DNA from: an uncultured Eubacterium sp. | Lineage (GTDB): Bacteria; Bacillota; Clostridia; Peptostreptococcales; Anaerovoracaceae | Direction: 5' to 3' | NCBI GenBank assembly: GCA_900551775.1 | Contig: URXI01000218.1 | Coordinates: 1 to 7,384 of the forward strand | Length of the DNA: 7,384 nt | Part shown: one piece after another, positions 1 to 4,997 of the stretch | Layout of the letters: every line of letters begins with the position of its first letter | How positions within the stretch are numbered: position 1 is the stretch's first letter | Program-made: the position numbers and the translations under genes | The notes under the pieces: model-generated | The model's database searches: none | What the model was told of the DNA's origin: nothing | Seen by the model: only the letters and a program-made list of their open reading frames with translations

Positions 1-96
1 AAGACGGTCGCCCTCCGCCACTTTGGAGAAAAACCAGAAGATGAACAGGTAGGGCAGGTTCGGCAGGACGTATTTTTTTATGTCGATGTTCTTCAC
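1..96 (-). CDS. VirD4/PcfC-type conjugal coupling protein, N-terminal fragment
   Basis: Only the first 32 codons are in the window; the gene runs off the left edge. The peptide begins VKNIDIKKYVLPNLPYLFIF and continues into a hydrophobic stretch (about residues 15-24) followed by KVAEGDRL. This matches the N-terminal membrane anchor of VirD4/TraG-type coupling ATPases of Firmicute ICEs, which bring the relaxosome to the type IV secretion channel at the inner membrane. The start is GTG: it lies 8 nt after an AAAGGAGGG ribosome-binding site at 105-113 and overlaps the upstream pcfB stop by 4 nt (GTGA). An ATG 7 nt upstream is out of frame. The ATPase motifs are not visible here, so the call rests on the N-terminus and on the pcfB neighbour, which usually precedes this gene. 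Confidence 0.75.
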   Translation of the reverse strand, partial: MKNIDIKKYVLPNLPYLFIFWFFSKVAEGDRL

Positions 97-563
97 AGTT
101 CATGCCCTCCTTTCTCCCGGTTCTTCACCTGATTGGCGGTAAGGTTCTTGACCATCTCCTTGAAGTGGGATAGCTGCTTCATAAGCGATGGCTTTTCTTT
201 TGTCCGGGTCAGCGTTTTGGACGTATATTCAGCAAAGGCCGCGTTTAAAGCGTCTGCGTCCTTTGCCTTAAAGAACACAAGGTATTTCCCCGCCGCAGGG
301 TCTTTTTTCAGAGCAAAGTCCACGCCGTATTTCCGGGCCACACGTTCAAAAGATTTTACGTTTTTGTCCGTAATCTCAATGTTTTGGACGCCTGCGCCCT
401 GTTTCACAAGCTGCTTGACGCTTTGCTTTCCGTGCTGCGGCTCGTTAGCCTGCTTCTGATATTGGCGGATTGCCCATTTGAGCATTTCAGCGGTCAGCTT
501 TGCGCCGCCCTTGCCAACACGCAATACCAGGGCCACGGATTTGTCCCGTACTTCCTCCTGCAT
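93..563 (-). CDS. pcfB: PcfB family protein (DUF3801), conjugation accessory factor
   Basis: This 156-residue protein matches the PcfB/DUF3801 family found next to the coupling protein in Tn1549-like ICEs and, as PcfB, in the pCF10 conjugation operon. The family-typical N-terminal block VALVLRVGKGGAKLTAEMLK (residues 10-29) is followed by a basic, glutamine-rich helix. A central block KSFERVARKYGVDFALKKDP (about 70-89) precedes a short strand KYLVFFKAKDADAL. The C-terminus is lysine-rich and probably helical. There is no signal peptide or membrane segment, so it should be cytoplasmic. Its exact job is not established; in pCF10 it is considered part of the DNA-processing and coupling step. The start is supported by AAAGGAGGG 7 nt upstream. 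Its stop overlaps the virD4 GTG start, which suggests translational coupling. The DUF3846 gene lies 83 bp upstream on the same strand. Confidence 0.85.
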   Translation of the reverse strand: MQEEVRDKSVALVLRVGKGGAKLTAEMLKWAIRQYQKQANEPQHGKQSVKQLVKQGAGVQNIEITDKNVKSFERVARKYGVDFALKKDPAAGKYLVFFKAKDADALNAAFAEYTSKTLTRTKEKPSLMKQLSHFKEMVKNLTANQVKNREKGGHEL

Positions 564-646
564 GGTGAATCCCTCCTTTCCTCACAGGATAGTAAACGGC
601 TGGCGGCAGCACTAAGGCGGAACCACCAGCTGGTACAATAGGTATC

Positions 647-1105
647 TCAAAGAACGCTCCCGGTTTCCAAGCCGCCCCATTTTGTCAGCACCACGGTTTC
701 ACCGTCCTGCATGGTGTCCCAAAGGTCGTAGACCATATCCACCACGTCGTCGGGGTCTGCGTAGGCCGTGCCGCCCACCAGCATAAATTCCCCCGGCTGT
801 GCAAACATGTCCTGAAATTCCTTTTGCTGTTCCGGGGTAAGAGAAGCAAAATTGCAGCCGTCCTCCGGTATGCCGCACAGCAGGAAAGTTCCGCTTATGT
901 AGCCGTTGCCGTGGGGAATACAGCGGTTCGGGGGCAGGCCCTCCGTGTTCTCACGGCTGACCAGCAGTACCCTTTGGGGCAGAAAGCAGCCCACCTGAAC
1001 CGCGCCGCCCACAAGCCTTTCTGCGGCCTCCAGCGTGTTTGCAGTCACCGCAGGGCGCGGGGCCTTTCCCGGCTCCACAATCAGGATATTGATGTTGTTG
1101 TTCAT
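647..1105 (-). CDS. DUF3846 domain-containing protein
   Basis: This 152-residue protein has the DUF3846 layout seen in ICEs of Firmicutes. It has an N-terminal strand ILIVEPGKAPRPAVTANTLE (residues 7-26), then LEAAERLVGGAVQV, then a strand VLLVSRENTEGLPPNRCIPH (about 47-66) with the characteristic GLPPNR, followed by NGYISGTFLLCG. The C-terminal part contains the LTPEQQKEFQDMF helix and ends acidic. No catalytic motif, signal peptide or membrane segment is visible, and the function of the family is unknown. It lies between repA and pcfB in one leftward gene string, so it is probably co-expressed with the replication and conjugation module. The start follows AAGGAGG with 8 nt spacing. Recognition is by sequence pattern and gene context, not by a search. 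Confidence 0.8.
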   Translation of the reverse strand: MNNNINILIVEPGKAPRPAVTANTLEAAERLVGGAVQVGCFLPQRVLLVSRENTEGLPPNRCIPHGNGYISGTFLLCGIPEDGCNFASLTPEQQKEFQDMFAQPGEFMLVGGTAYADPDDVVDMVYDLWDTMQDGETVVLTKWGGLETGSVL

Positions 1106-1140
1106 GTTGTTGTCCTCCTTGTCAATTTTGATTTATGTGC

Positions 1141-1156
1141 AGGCCCGTCCGGGCCT
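1141..1156. repeat. GC-rich hairpin between repA and the DUF3846 gene
   Basis: AGGCCCG and CGGGCCT form a perfect 7-bp inverted repeat around two bases, 39 nt after the repA stop in the leftward direction. On the minus strand it is not followed by a T-run, so it is not a convincing terminator. It may pause polymerase or protect mRNA ends between repA and the downstream gene. On the plus strand only three Ts follow. Confidence 0.4.
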
Positions 1157-1195
1157 TTCACAACGAAATACATTTACCAGCGGAAGAAAAAAGGC

Positions 1196-2146
1196 TTAAC
1201 TGCCGCCAAAGCCCTGGGCCATATCGTGACTTACAAGGCTGGCATAATACTGGCTGATTGTCACCGGCGCGTTAAACAGTGCGGACAGGGTATAGGCCCT
1301 GATATTTCCTACCAGCGTTGTGTTCTTGTTCAGGCAGTCCATAACATACCGGATATGTTCGCTGTCCAGCTTCAGCAGACGGCTCTTGACAATTTCAGCG
1401 GGCATATCCTCCTGGTTGATTCGGATTGTCTTTCTGCCGGAGCAGACCGTTTCCGTCATTAACTCCACAAAGCCGTCAATGCGTTCCTTGTCGTAAGGGT
1501 TATCCAGCAGCAAAATGTCGTAGTCGATATTTTCTTTTATCAGCTCTCGGTAAGAATCAATCCTATCAATCCTATCCGTCTGGCGCTGTGCGCTGGACGA
1601 CTTATCCACAGGCGGCTCCGGTTCTGCCGGATAGATAGATGGATCAGTATCACTAAAGTCAGTATTATTTAACTCAGTATTATTAGTTTGTGATTTTCGC
1701 ATTTCTTGAATTGCGATTTTCACATCTCCTGATTTGTGATTTTCACAATTCTTGATTTGTGATTCCGGCTGTCCCGGTTCTCCCTTGTGGATAAAGTTCT
1801 TGACATAGATCACGTTGGGCTTTCCCAGGCCGCGCCGTTTGCGCTCAATCAGGCCCACGCCCTTTGTGCTGTCCAGTTCCCCCAGGAGCTTATTAGCCTT
1901 TTGCTCCGCGCAGCAGAGCGTTTCCATCACGTCGCTGATGGTGTAAATGATAAACACGCGCCCGTCCTCGTCCAGCCAGCTATTTTTGATGGATAATGCC
2001 ATGCGGTCAAGCAGCAGCCCATAAAGCACCTTTGCCTCAACGGAAACCGCTTTGAAACGGTCATCGGTAAATAGGATTTTGGGGATACGGTAAAAACTAT
2101 ACTGTTCCGCCTCATTGCCATAGTAGTAATCAAGATTTAGCGGCAT
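1196..2146 (-). CDS. repA: Replication initiator protein A (RepA_N, DUF6017)
   Basis: This 316-residue initiator belongs to the RepA_N type found in Firmicute plasmids and ICEs. It should bind the element's origin and start replication of the excised circle. The N-terminal winged-helix RepA_N domain covers roughly residues 10-95, with YSFYRIPKILFTDDRFKAVS and VEAKVLYGLLLDRMALS. A low-complexity hydrophilic linker follows (about 125-190; residues KSQTNNTELNNTDFSDTDPS). The C-terminal DUF6017 domain (about 195-316) carries VKSRLLKLDSEHIRYVMDCL, then NIRAYTLSALFNAP and YYASLVSHD. I chose the ATG at 2146 because AAGGAGG (2155-2161) is 8 nt away. The in-frame ATG at 2152 is only 2 nt from it, and the ATG at 2182 lies upstream of it with no such site. 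The linker-coding DNA carries iteron-like repeats and is flanked by DnaA boxes, so the gene probably also contains the origin. Confidence 0.88.
   Translation of the reverse strand: MPLNLDYYYGNEAEQYSFYRIPKILFTDDRFKAVSVEAKVLYGLLLDRMALSIKNSWLDEDGRVFIIYTISDVMETLCCAEQKANKLLGELDSTKGVGLIERKRRGLGKPNVIYVKNFIHKGEPGQPESQIKNCENHKSGDVKIAIQEMRKSQTNNTELNNTDFSDTDPSIYPAEPEPPVDKSSSAQRQTDRIDRIDSYRELIKENIDYDILLLDNPYDKERIDGFVELMTETVCSGRKTIRINQEDMPAEIVKSRLLKLDSEHIRYVMDCLNKNTTLVGNIRAYTLSALFNAPVTISQYYASLVSHDMAQGFGGS
1602..1610 (+). promoter_or_regulatory. Perfect DnaA box, left of the iterons
   Basis: TTATCCACA is an exact match to the consensus DnaA box. It lies inside repA, 78 bp to the left of the first 23-bp repeat. 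It encodes part of the VDKSS linker on the minus strand. A single exact 9-mer could occur by chance; the second copy at 1786-1794 in the opposite orientation on the other side of the repeats makes function more likely. Confidence 0.6.
1644..1681. repeat. Three AT-rich direct repeats at 15-bp spacing
   Basis: TCAGTAT occurs at 1644, 1659 and 1674, exactly 15 bp apart. The last two copies share TCAGTATTATT. On the coding strand they appear as AATAATACTGA twice and a degenerate AGTGATACTGA, giving the peptide NNTEL-NNTDF-SDTDP. The stretch 1644-1690 is only about one quarter G+C, far below the rest of repA. It sits directly beside the 23-bp repeats and would suit a DNA unwinding element. Because 15 is a multiple of 3, a purely protein-level repeat cannot be excluded. 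Confidence 0.6.
1688..1764. repeat. Iteron-like 23-bp tandem repeats, candidate replication origin
   Basis: Three full copies start at 1688, 1711 and 1734, and a partial copy (TTGTGATT) starts at 1757; every interval is exactly 23 bp. The shared core is TTGTGATTTTCACA followed by a TTCTTGAT-like tail. By hand the copies match the consensus at 21, 20 and 22 of 23 positions. Copy three contains a perfect palindrome, TTGTGA-TTT-TCACAA (1734-1748). A period of 23 is not a multiple of 3, so each copy is translated in a different frame. The conservation therefore acts on DNA, as expected for RepA binding sites. In RepA_N plasmids such as pSK41 the origin is known to lie within the rep coding sequence, which supports this reading. 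Confidence 0.78.
1786..1794 (-). promoter_or_regulatory. Perfect DnaA box, right of the iterons
   Basis: TGTGGATAA on the plus strand is TTATCCACA on the minus strand, an exact consensus DnaA box 21 bp beyond the partial fourth repeat. It is opposite in orientation to the box at 1602-1610, so the two point toward each other across the repeat array. It falls in the codons for IHKGE in RepA. Confidence 0.6.
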
Positions 2147-2154
2147 TTTCATGT

Positions 2155-2161
2155 CCTCCTT
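2155..2161 (-). promoter_or_regulatory. Ribosome-binding site that fixes the repA start
   Basis: AAGGAGG on the minus strand. It is 8 nt from the ATG at 2146 and 2 nt from the in-frame ATG at 2152, so translation should begin with MPLNLDYYYG. It lies only 19 nt after the T-run of the terminator at 2181-2213. Confidence 0.7.
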
Positions 2162-2180
2162 TTCGTAATGTGGGTAAAAC

Positions 2181-2213
2181 AAAAAAAGCCCCGGTGAGCA
2201 AAGTCACCAGGGC
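2181..2213 (-). terminator. Second intrinsic terminator, in the repA leader
   Basis: On the minus strand GCCC-T-GGTGA pairs with TCACC-G-GGGC around a 6-nt loop, with one mismatch in the stem, and is followed at once by seven Ts. This is a textbook Rho-independent terminator for leftward transcription. It ends just 34 nt before the repA ATG, leaving little room for a separate promoter after it. That suggests either read-through or attenuation control of repA. Confidence 0.8.
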
Positions 2214-2230
2214 AGAATGGTTCAGAACGC

Positions 2231-2270
2231 AAAAAAGCCGCCCGATGACTTGTTACATTCAGCGGGCGGC
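2231..2270 (-). terminator. First intrinsic terminator, downstream of parB
   Basis: GCCGCCCG and CGGGCGGC form a perfect 8-bp stem around an 18-nt loop, followed on the minus strand by six Ts (2231-2236). It begins 7 nt after the parB stop codon, so it should end the parAB transcript. The plus strand lacks a T-run at the other side, so it works in one direction only. Confidence 0.82.
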
Positions 2271-2277
2271 TATACGC

Positions 2278-3183
2278 TCATGCTTGTTCTGTTTTCCATG
2301 TTTCCAGCAGAGAAAAAATGATGTCCTCTATTTGTGCGGAAGTATAGGTTTTGGGGAAATACTGCTTTAATTTGTCGCTTTTGAGTGTTACTTGAACAGC
2401 CTTCGGGCGTTCTTCTGTCAGAATTGCGTCCATAACATTCTCGTCCAGTTTCCCGTCCTGGCTGTACTTTTTCAGCCGTTTAGCCTGTTCCAGAGAGGGA
2501 GTAATGGCAAGTTTCGTCATAAGACTTAGCAGTATTTCTTGCTCCGCCTGTGTGAGATAGGACAACTCCACAGCAGGGTTAAAAGGCAGCTTTTTATCAT
2601 CAACCATTTGCAACAGATCTGGAAGAAGTTCTGTCAAGCGGATAAAACGATGAATATTCCGGGCGCTGTCATTAGAGTTTTCACTCAGAATGTCAACGCT
2701 GTAATTCTCGCCAACTTGTCGAGAATTATTTTTTGCTGGTCTGCCCACTTTTCGCCGGATTGCGTCCAGCTTCATTTTATACGCCCATGCTTTTTCACTG
2801 GGCAGGAGATTTTCGCGCTGGATATTGCTATCCACCATAATTATGGTAGCTTCATCATCGTCCAGGTCACGCACCAGTACCGGCATAGTAACTTTTCCAG
2901 CCAGTTCAGAACCATGCTTGCGCCGGTGTCCGGCAATTAGTTCATAGCCGCCCTCCGCACGGGGCCGGGCAATTCCCGGAACCAGGACGCCGTGTGCCTT
3001 GATACTCTCCACAGTGTCCTGCATGGCTTCATCGTCCAAAACCTTAAAAGGGTGATTCTTGAACGGATATAAGTCGGATAAAGGAATTTCCAGCACCTTT
3101 TCCACGCTGGAATCTGCATTATCACCAGTTTCAAATAGTTCCTCATAGGAAGTCATTTGGATTTTAGCTGCGCTGCTTTTCAT
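2278..3183 (-). CDS. parB: ParB/Spo0J-family partition protein
   Basis: This 301-residue protein has ParB architecture. The N-terminal ParB/nuclease-like domain begins near residue 28 (VEKVLEIPLSDLYPFKNHPF) and includes IKAHGVLVPGIARP and the conserved GHRRKHG motif at 85-91, the CTP-binding box of the family. The region NIQRENLLPSEKAWAYKMKL follows. A helix-turn-helix region (about 150-240) should bind a centromere-like site. The C-terminal part is basic and then ends in a short helical tail (residues about 270-301) of unclear role. With ParA it should partition the circular form of the element. The gene starts within the parA stop (ATGA overlap), with GGAGG 7 nt upstream. A strong terminator follows the stop. 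A classical chromosomal parS 16-mer was not seen, so the binding site of this ParB is unknown. Confidence 0.92.
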   Translation of the reverse strand: MKSSAAKIQMTSYEELFETGDNADSSVEKVLEIPLSDLYPFKNHPFKVLDDEAMQDTVESIKAHGVLVPGIARPRAEGGYELIAGHRRKHGSELAGKVTMPVLVRDLDDDEATIIMVDSNIQRENLLPSEKAWAYKMKLDAIRRKVGRPAKNNSRQVGENYSVDILSENSNDSARNIHRFIRLTELLPDLLQMVDDKKLPFNPAVELSYLTQAEQEILLSLMTKLAITPSLEQAKRLKKYSQDGKLDENVMDAILTEERPKAVQVTLKSDKLKQYFPKTYTSAQIEDIIFSLLETWKTEQA

Positions 3184-3959
3184 GCCAAGACCTCCCTCGT
3201 TAGGGCGGCATATGCGCCTGCCACTTTACCAGCGGGGTCATGGAGATAGATACTCTTGCCCTCGGCGCTGGTTTCCGCTGCCCGTACTGATAAGGGAATA
3301 ATGCTGTCAAATATCCGCAATTTTCCATCATAGGTTGAATGGAGCAGTTCAATAATATCCCGCGTGTAATTGGTTCGCATATCCGCCATTGTGACGAGTA
3401 TCCCACCAATCGAAAGGCTGGGGTTAATTTGCCTCCGTACCTTTGCAATGGTGCGCATAAGCTGTTCCAATCCCTTAATTGACAGGTATTGTGCTTGTAC
3501 GGGAATTAGCACCTTGTCAGCCGCAGCCAGCGCATTGATTGTCAGCATACCCAGGGAGGGGCAGCAATCCAGAATCACGACATCATAATCGTCACATACC
3601 GTTTTCAGATAATCCCGCAGGATTGTTTCCCGGCTCATGGTGTTTACAAGCGTAACCTCCATACCGGACAGCTCAATATTGGCTGGAAGTAAATCAACAC
3701 TTTCCTCATGGTGGATAATTCCCATTTTATGCGGCAGTGGGCTATCGTTGATAATGTTGGCCATAATCGTGGCAAGTGTGACCTCTATCTGGTCTGGCTG
3801 CTGATAACCCAGGCTGGCGGTCAGGGAGCCTTGTGCGTCTACATCTACAAGCAGGACGCGCTTGCCCTCACGGGCAAGGCCAATCCCCAGGTTTACCGCC
3901 GTTACTGTTTTTCCTACGCCTCCTTTTTGATTGCAGACGGCATAAATGTTTGTTGCCAT
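3180..3959 (-). CDS. parA: ParA/Soj-family partition ATPase
   Basis: This 259-residue cytoplasmic ATPase has the deviant Walker A motif KGGVGKT at 12-18, the A' segment VLLVDVDAQGS (35-45, Asp39 and Asp41) and Walker B VVILDCCPSLG (127-137, Asp131). It is a short, Soj-like ParA without an N-terminal DNA-binding extension, the usual size for ICE-borne copies. With ParB it positions and segregates the replicating circle using ATP. It is the first gene of the leftward module and overlaps parB by 4 nt. The start at 3959 has an AAAGGGG ribosome-binding site about 10 nt upstream. I could not assign a clear promoter in the roughly 110 bp before it: TATAGC-like and TTACAT-like hexamers are 17 bp apart, but the match is poor. 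Confidence 0.94.
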   Translation of the reverse strand: MATNIYAVCNQKGGVGKTVTAVNLGIGLAREGKRVLLVDVDAQGSLTASLGYQQPDQIEVTLATIMANIINDSPLPHKMGIIHHEESVDLLPANIELSGMEVTLVNTMSRETILRDYLKTVCDDYDVVILDCCPSLGMLTINALAAADKVLIPVQAQYLSIKGLEQLMRTIAKVRRQINPSLSIGGILVTMADMRTNYTRDIIELLHSTYDGKLRIFDSIIPLSVRAAETSAEGKSIYLHDPAGKVAGAYAALTREVLA

Positions 3960-4069
3960 ACAGTTTTTTCCCCTTTCTTTGCTATATTTCGCTTTTGTCG
4001 TTAATGTAACATCTCTCTTTCTGCCCCTTTGTTTTGGGCTGATTTTTGATTGAAAATAAGTGGAAAAAG

Positions 4070-4128
4070 AATAAAGACAAATCGCTCAAACCCTTGATTT
4101 TACGGGGCTTTTCCGATTTGTCTTTATT
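4070..4128. repeat. Perfect 15-bp inverted repeat at the probable ICE end
   Basis: AATAAAGACAAATCG (4070-4084) and its exact complement CGATTTGTCTTTATT (4114-4128) enclose a 29-bp loop. The loop holds AAACCC and GGGGCTTT, which could pair further around TTGATTTTAC. It lies between the parA promoter region and a recombinase remnant. Possible roles are a recombinase arm or core site at the element end, a partition or excision protein site, or a bidirectional terminator. An att site is my preferred reading, but it is an inference from position. Confidence 0.6.
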
Positions 4129-4140
4129 ATACTGTATGGG

Positions 4141-4260
4141 CACACCCATGCCACTATAGAAGCAGGCGTATCCATTAAAGAGGTGCAGACGCGCCTTGGA
4201 CACTCGACCATCGTCACGAAGCTAGGTAAGTATGCCGAGTCCACAGAGAAAAATGGATGA
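4141..4260 (+). pseudogene. Tyrosine recombinase/integrase, 3' remnant
   Basis: Forty codons on the plus strand read HTHATIEAGVSIKEVQTRLG and then HSTIVTKLGKYAESTEKNG before TGA. This is the C-terminal end of a phage/ICE-type tyrosine recombinase: HTHAT follows the catalytic HxxR of box II, LGHS supplies the next histidine, and the Tyr codon at 4231-4233 sits where the nucleophile is expected. Everything upstream, including the catalytic arginines, is missing and is replaced by the inverted repeat and ICE sequence. Two residues also seem deleted between HTHAT and EAG relative to the usual HTHATxxxExG. There is no start codon or ribosome-binding site. It is convergent with the DUF4062 gene, whose stop lies 21 bp away. 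It is either the 3' end of a host or resident integrase cut by ICE insertion, or a relic of an earlier element. Confidence 0.75.
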
Positions 4261-4281
4261 ATCTGCTATTTTTTTAAATCC

Positions 4282-4833
4282 CTATTTCTTCTGGCCGAGA
4301 TCCCTGATCCAGCCTCTGCGCGGATACTGTTCAAAGGCGGCTTTCAGGCTGCGGGAGAGCTCATATTTCAGATTATCGGGCGAATTCCAAAAAGTACACA
4401 GCCTGCCTTCCATGACTTTGCGGCGAAACGCCAACAGTTTTCTCTGATTTTCTTCACTCTTTTCACACTTCCCCTGCGGCAGCTGCTCGATGTCCCGATA
4501 GACGAGGGCGGTAACGGGAATGTTTCTCGATCTTGCGTAATCATACTCTTTCTCTGTATAGCTGATTCCATCAGATGCCGTCGAGCCATACCTTCCTGCC
4601 AGGAGCAGTACATAGTAGTCGCTCTCGTCGATGATCTGTTTGATGTATTCAAATTGTTCCATATCTACAGCCGGAAACATCTCCATACCGGAAGGAAAAC
4701 ATTTTAAATCTAATATCGCATCCATGACGGCTCTGCGTTCTTCCAGCAGATCACTGTAAGTCGAACTGATAAATATCTGATAGCGCTTTTCTGGCAGTTT
4801 TGGATTTATAATAGGCATCGCACTTTTTTCCAT
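4282..4833 (-). CDS. DUF4062 domain-containing protein
   Basis: This 183-residue protein is almost entirely a DUF4062 domain. Diagnostic blocks are YQIFISSTYSDLLEERRAVM (about 18-37), LKCFPSGMEMFPAVD (43-57), IIDESDYYVLLLAGRYGS (67-84) and GISYTEKEYDYARSRNIPV (about 88-106). The end (FWNSPDNLKYELSRSLKAAF and then RRGWIRDL) matches the usual close of the domain. In many bacteria this domain is the N-terminal module of larger proteins with NTPase or repeat regions; here nothing follows it. No membrane segment or signal peptide is present. The function is not established. The fold resembles TIR-like sensors in overall pattern, but I cannot confirm catalytic residues. The start is supported by AAGGAG 7-8 nt upstream and a promoter candidate just before it. 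It sits immediately beside the ICE border and recombinase remnant, a common place for accessory or defence genes. Confidence 0.85.
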   Translation of the reverse strand: MEKSAMPIINPKLPEKRYQIFISSTYSDLLEERRAVMDAILDLKCFPSGMEMFPAVDMEQFEYIKQIIDESDYYVLLLAGRYGSTASDGISYTEKEYDYARSRNIPVTALVYRDIEQLPQGKCEKSEENQRKLLAFRRKVMEGRLCTFWNSPDNLKYELSRSLKAAFEQYPRRGWIRDLGQKK

Positions 4834-4856
4834 AAACGAACTCCTTTTTTCTTTTT

Positions 4857-4885
4857 ATTCTACATCAAAACAAGGAGACTGTAAG
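4857..4885 (-). promoter_or_regulatory. Candidate sigma-A promoter for the DUF4062 gene
   Basis: On the minus strand CTTACA (4880-4885) and TAGAAT (4857-4862) are separated by 17 bp. The -10 matches TATAAT at 5 of 6 positions and the -35 matches TTGACA at 4 of 6. Transcription would begin near 4850, giving a short leader that contains the ribosome-binding site. This is consistent with independent expression, since the SOD terminator lies just upstream. Confidence 0.45.
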
Positions 4886-4944
4886 TACAAAATCTGTAAC
4901 AAAATGTCGGAATTTGCGATAGTTTCTTTCCTCACAGACAAAAC

Positions 4945-4994
4945 AAAGCTTCTGCACAACTGGGCTTATTCTCGCCCAGCCGTACAGAAGCTTT
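4945..4994 (-). terminator. Intrinsic terminator of the SOD gene
   Basis: AAAGCTTCTG pairs perfectly with CAGAAGCTTT, and inside it CTGGGC pairs with GCCCAG around an 8-nt loop; 5-nt internal bulges separate the two stems. On the minus strand the hairpin is followed by GTTTTGT. It begins 3 nt after the SOD stop codon. The downstream DUF4062 gene is therefore probably transcribed separately. Confidence 0.8.
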
Positions 4995-4997
4995 CTC

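Noticed and set aside
628..637. Palindrome near ACCAGCTGGT in the gap between the DUF3846 gene and pcfB
   Set aside because: It is a short isolated palindrome with no T-run, promoter or repeat partner; chance occurrence is a sufficient explanation.
824..1462. Long plus-strand open frame of 212 codons
   Set aside because: It is antisense to the DUF3846 gene and repA, crosses their intergenic hairpin, and resembles no protein family; the minus-strand genes explain the coding signal.
1556..1576. Two and a third copies of the 9-bp unit ATCAATCCT
   Set aside because: The period is a multiple of 3 and encodes a simple DRIDRID peptide, so a protein-level or slippage repeat is sufficient; I do not count it as part of the origin.
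1688..1764. Repeats considered as a CRISPR array
   Set aside because: The copies abut with no spacers and lie within the repA reading frame, which fits iterons and not a CRISPR.
2539..2940. Plus-strand open frame of 133 codons
   Set aside because: It is entirely antisense to parB, with no ribosome-binding site or recognisable motif.
3960..4140. Possible parS centromere of the classical 16-bp type or a clear parA promoter
   Set aside because: No sequence close to TGTTTCACGTGAAACA was found, and the best promoter-like hexamers match consensus poorly.
3982..4203. Open reading frame of 73 codons on the minus strand upstream of parA
   Set aside because: It runs through the inverted repeat and antisense to the integrase remnant, has no ribosome-binding site and shows no recognisable domain.
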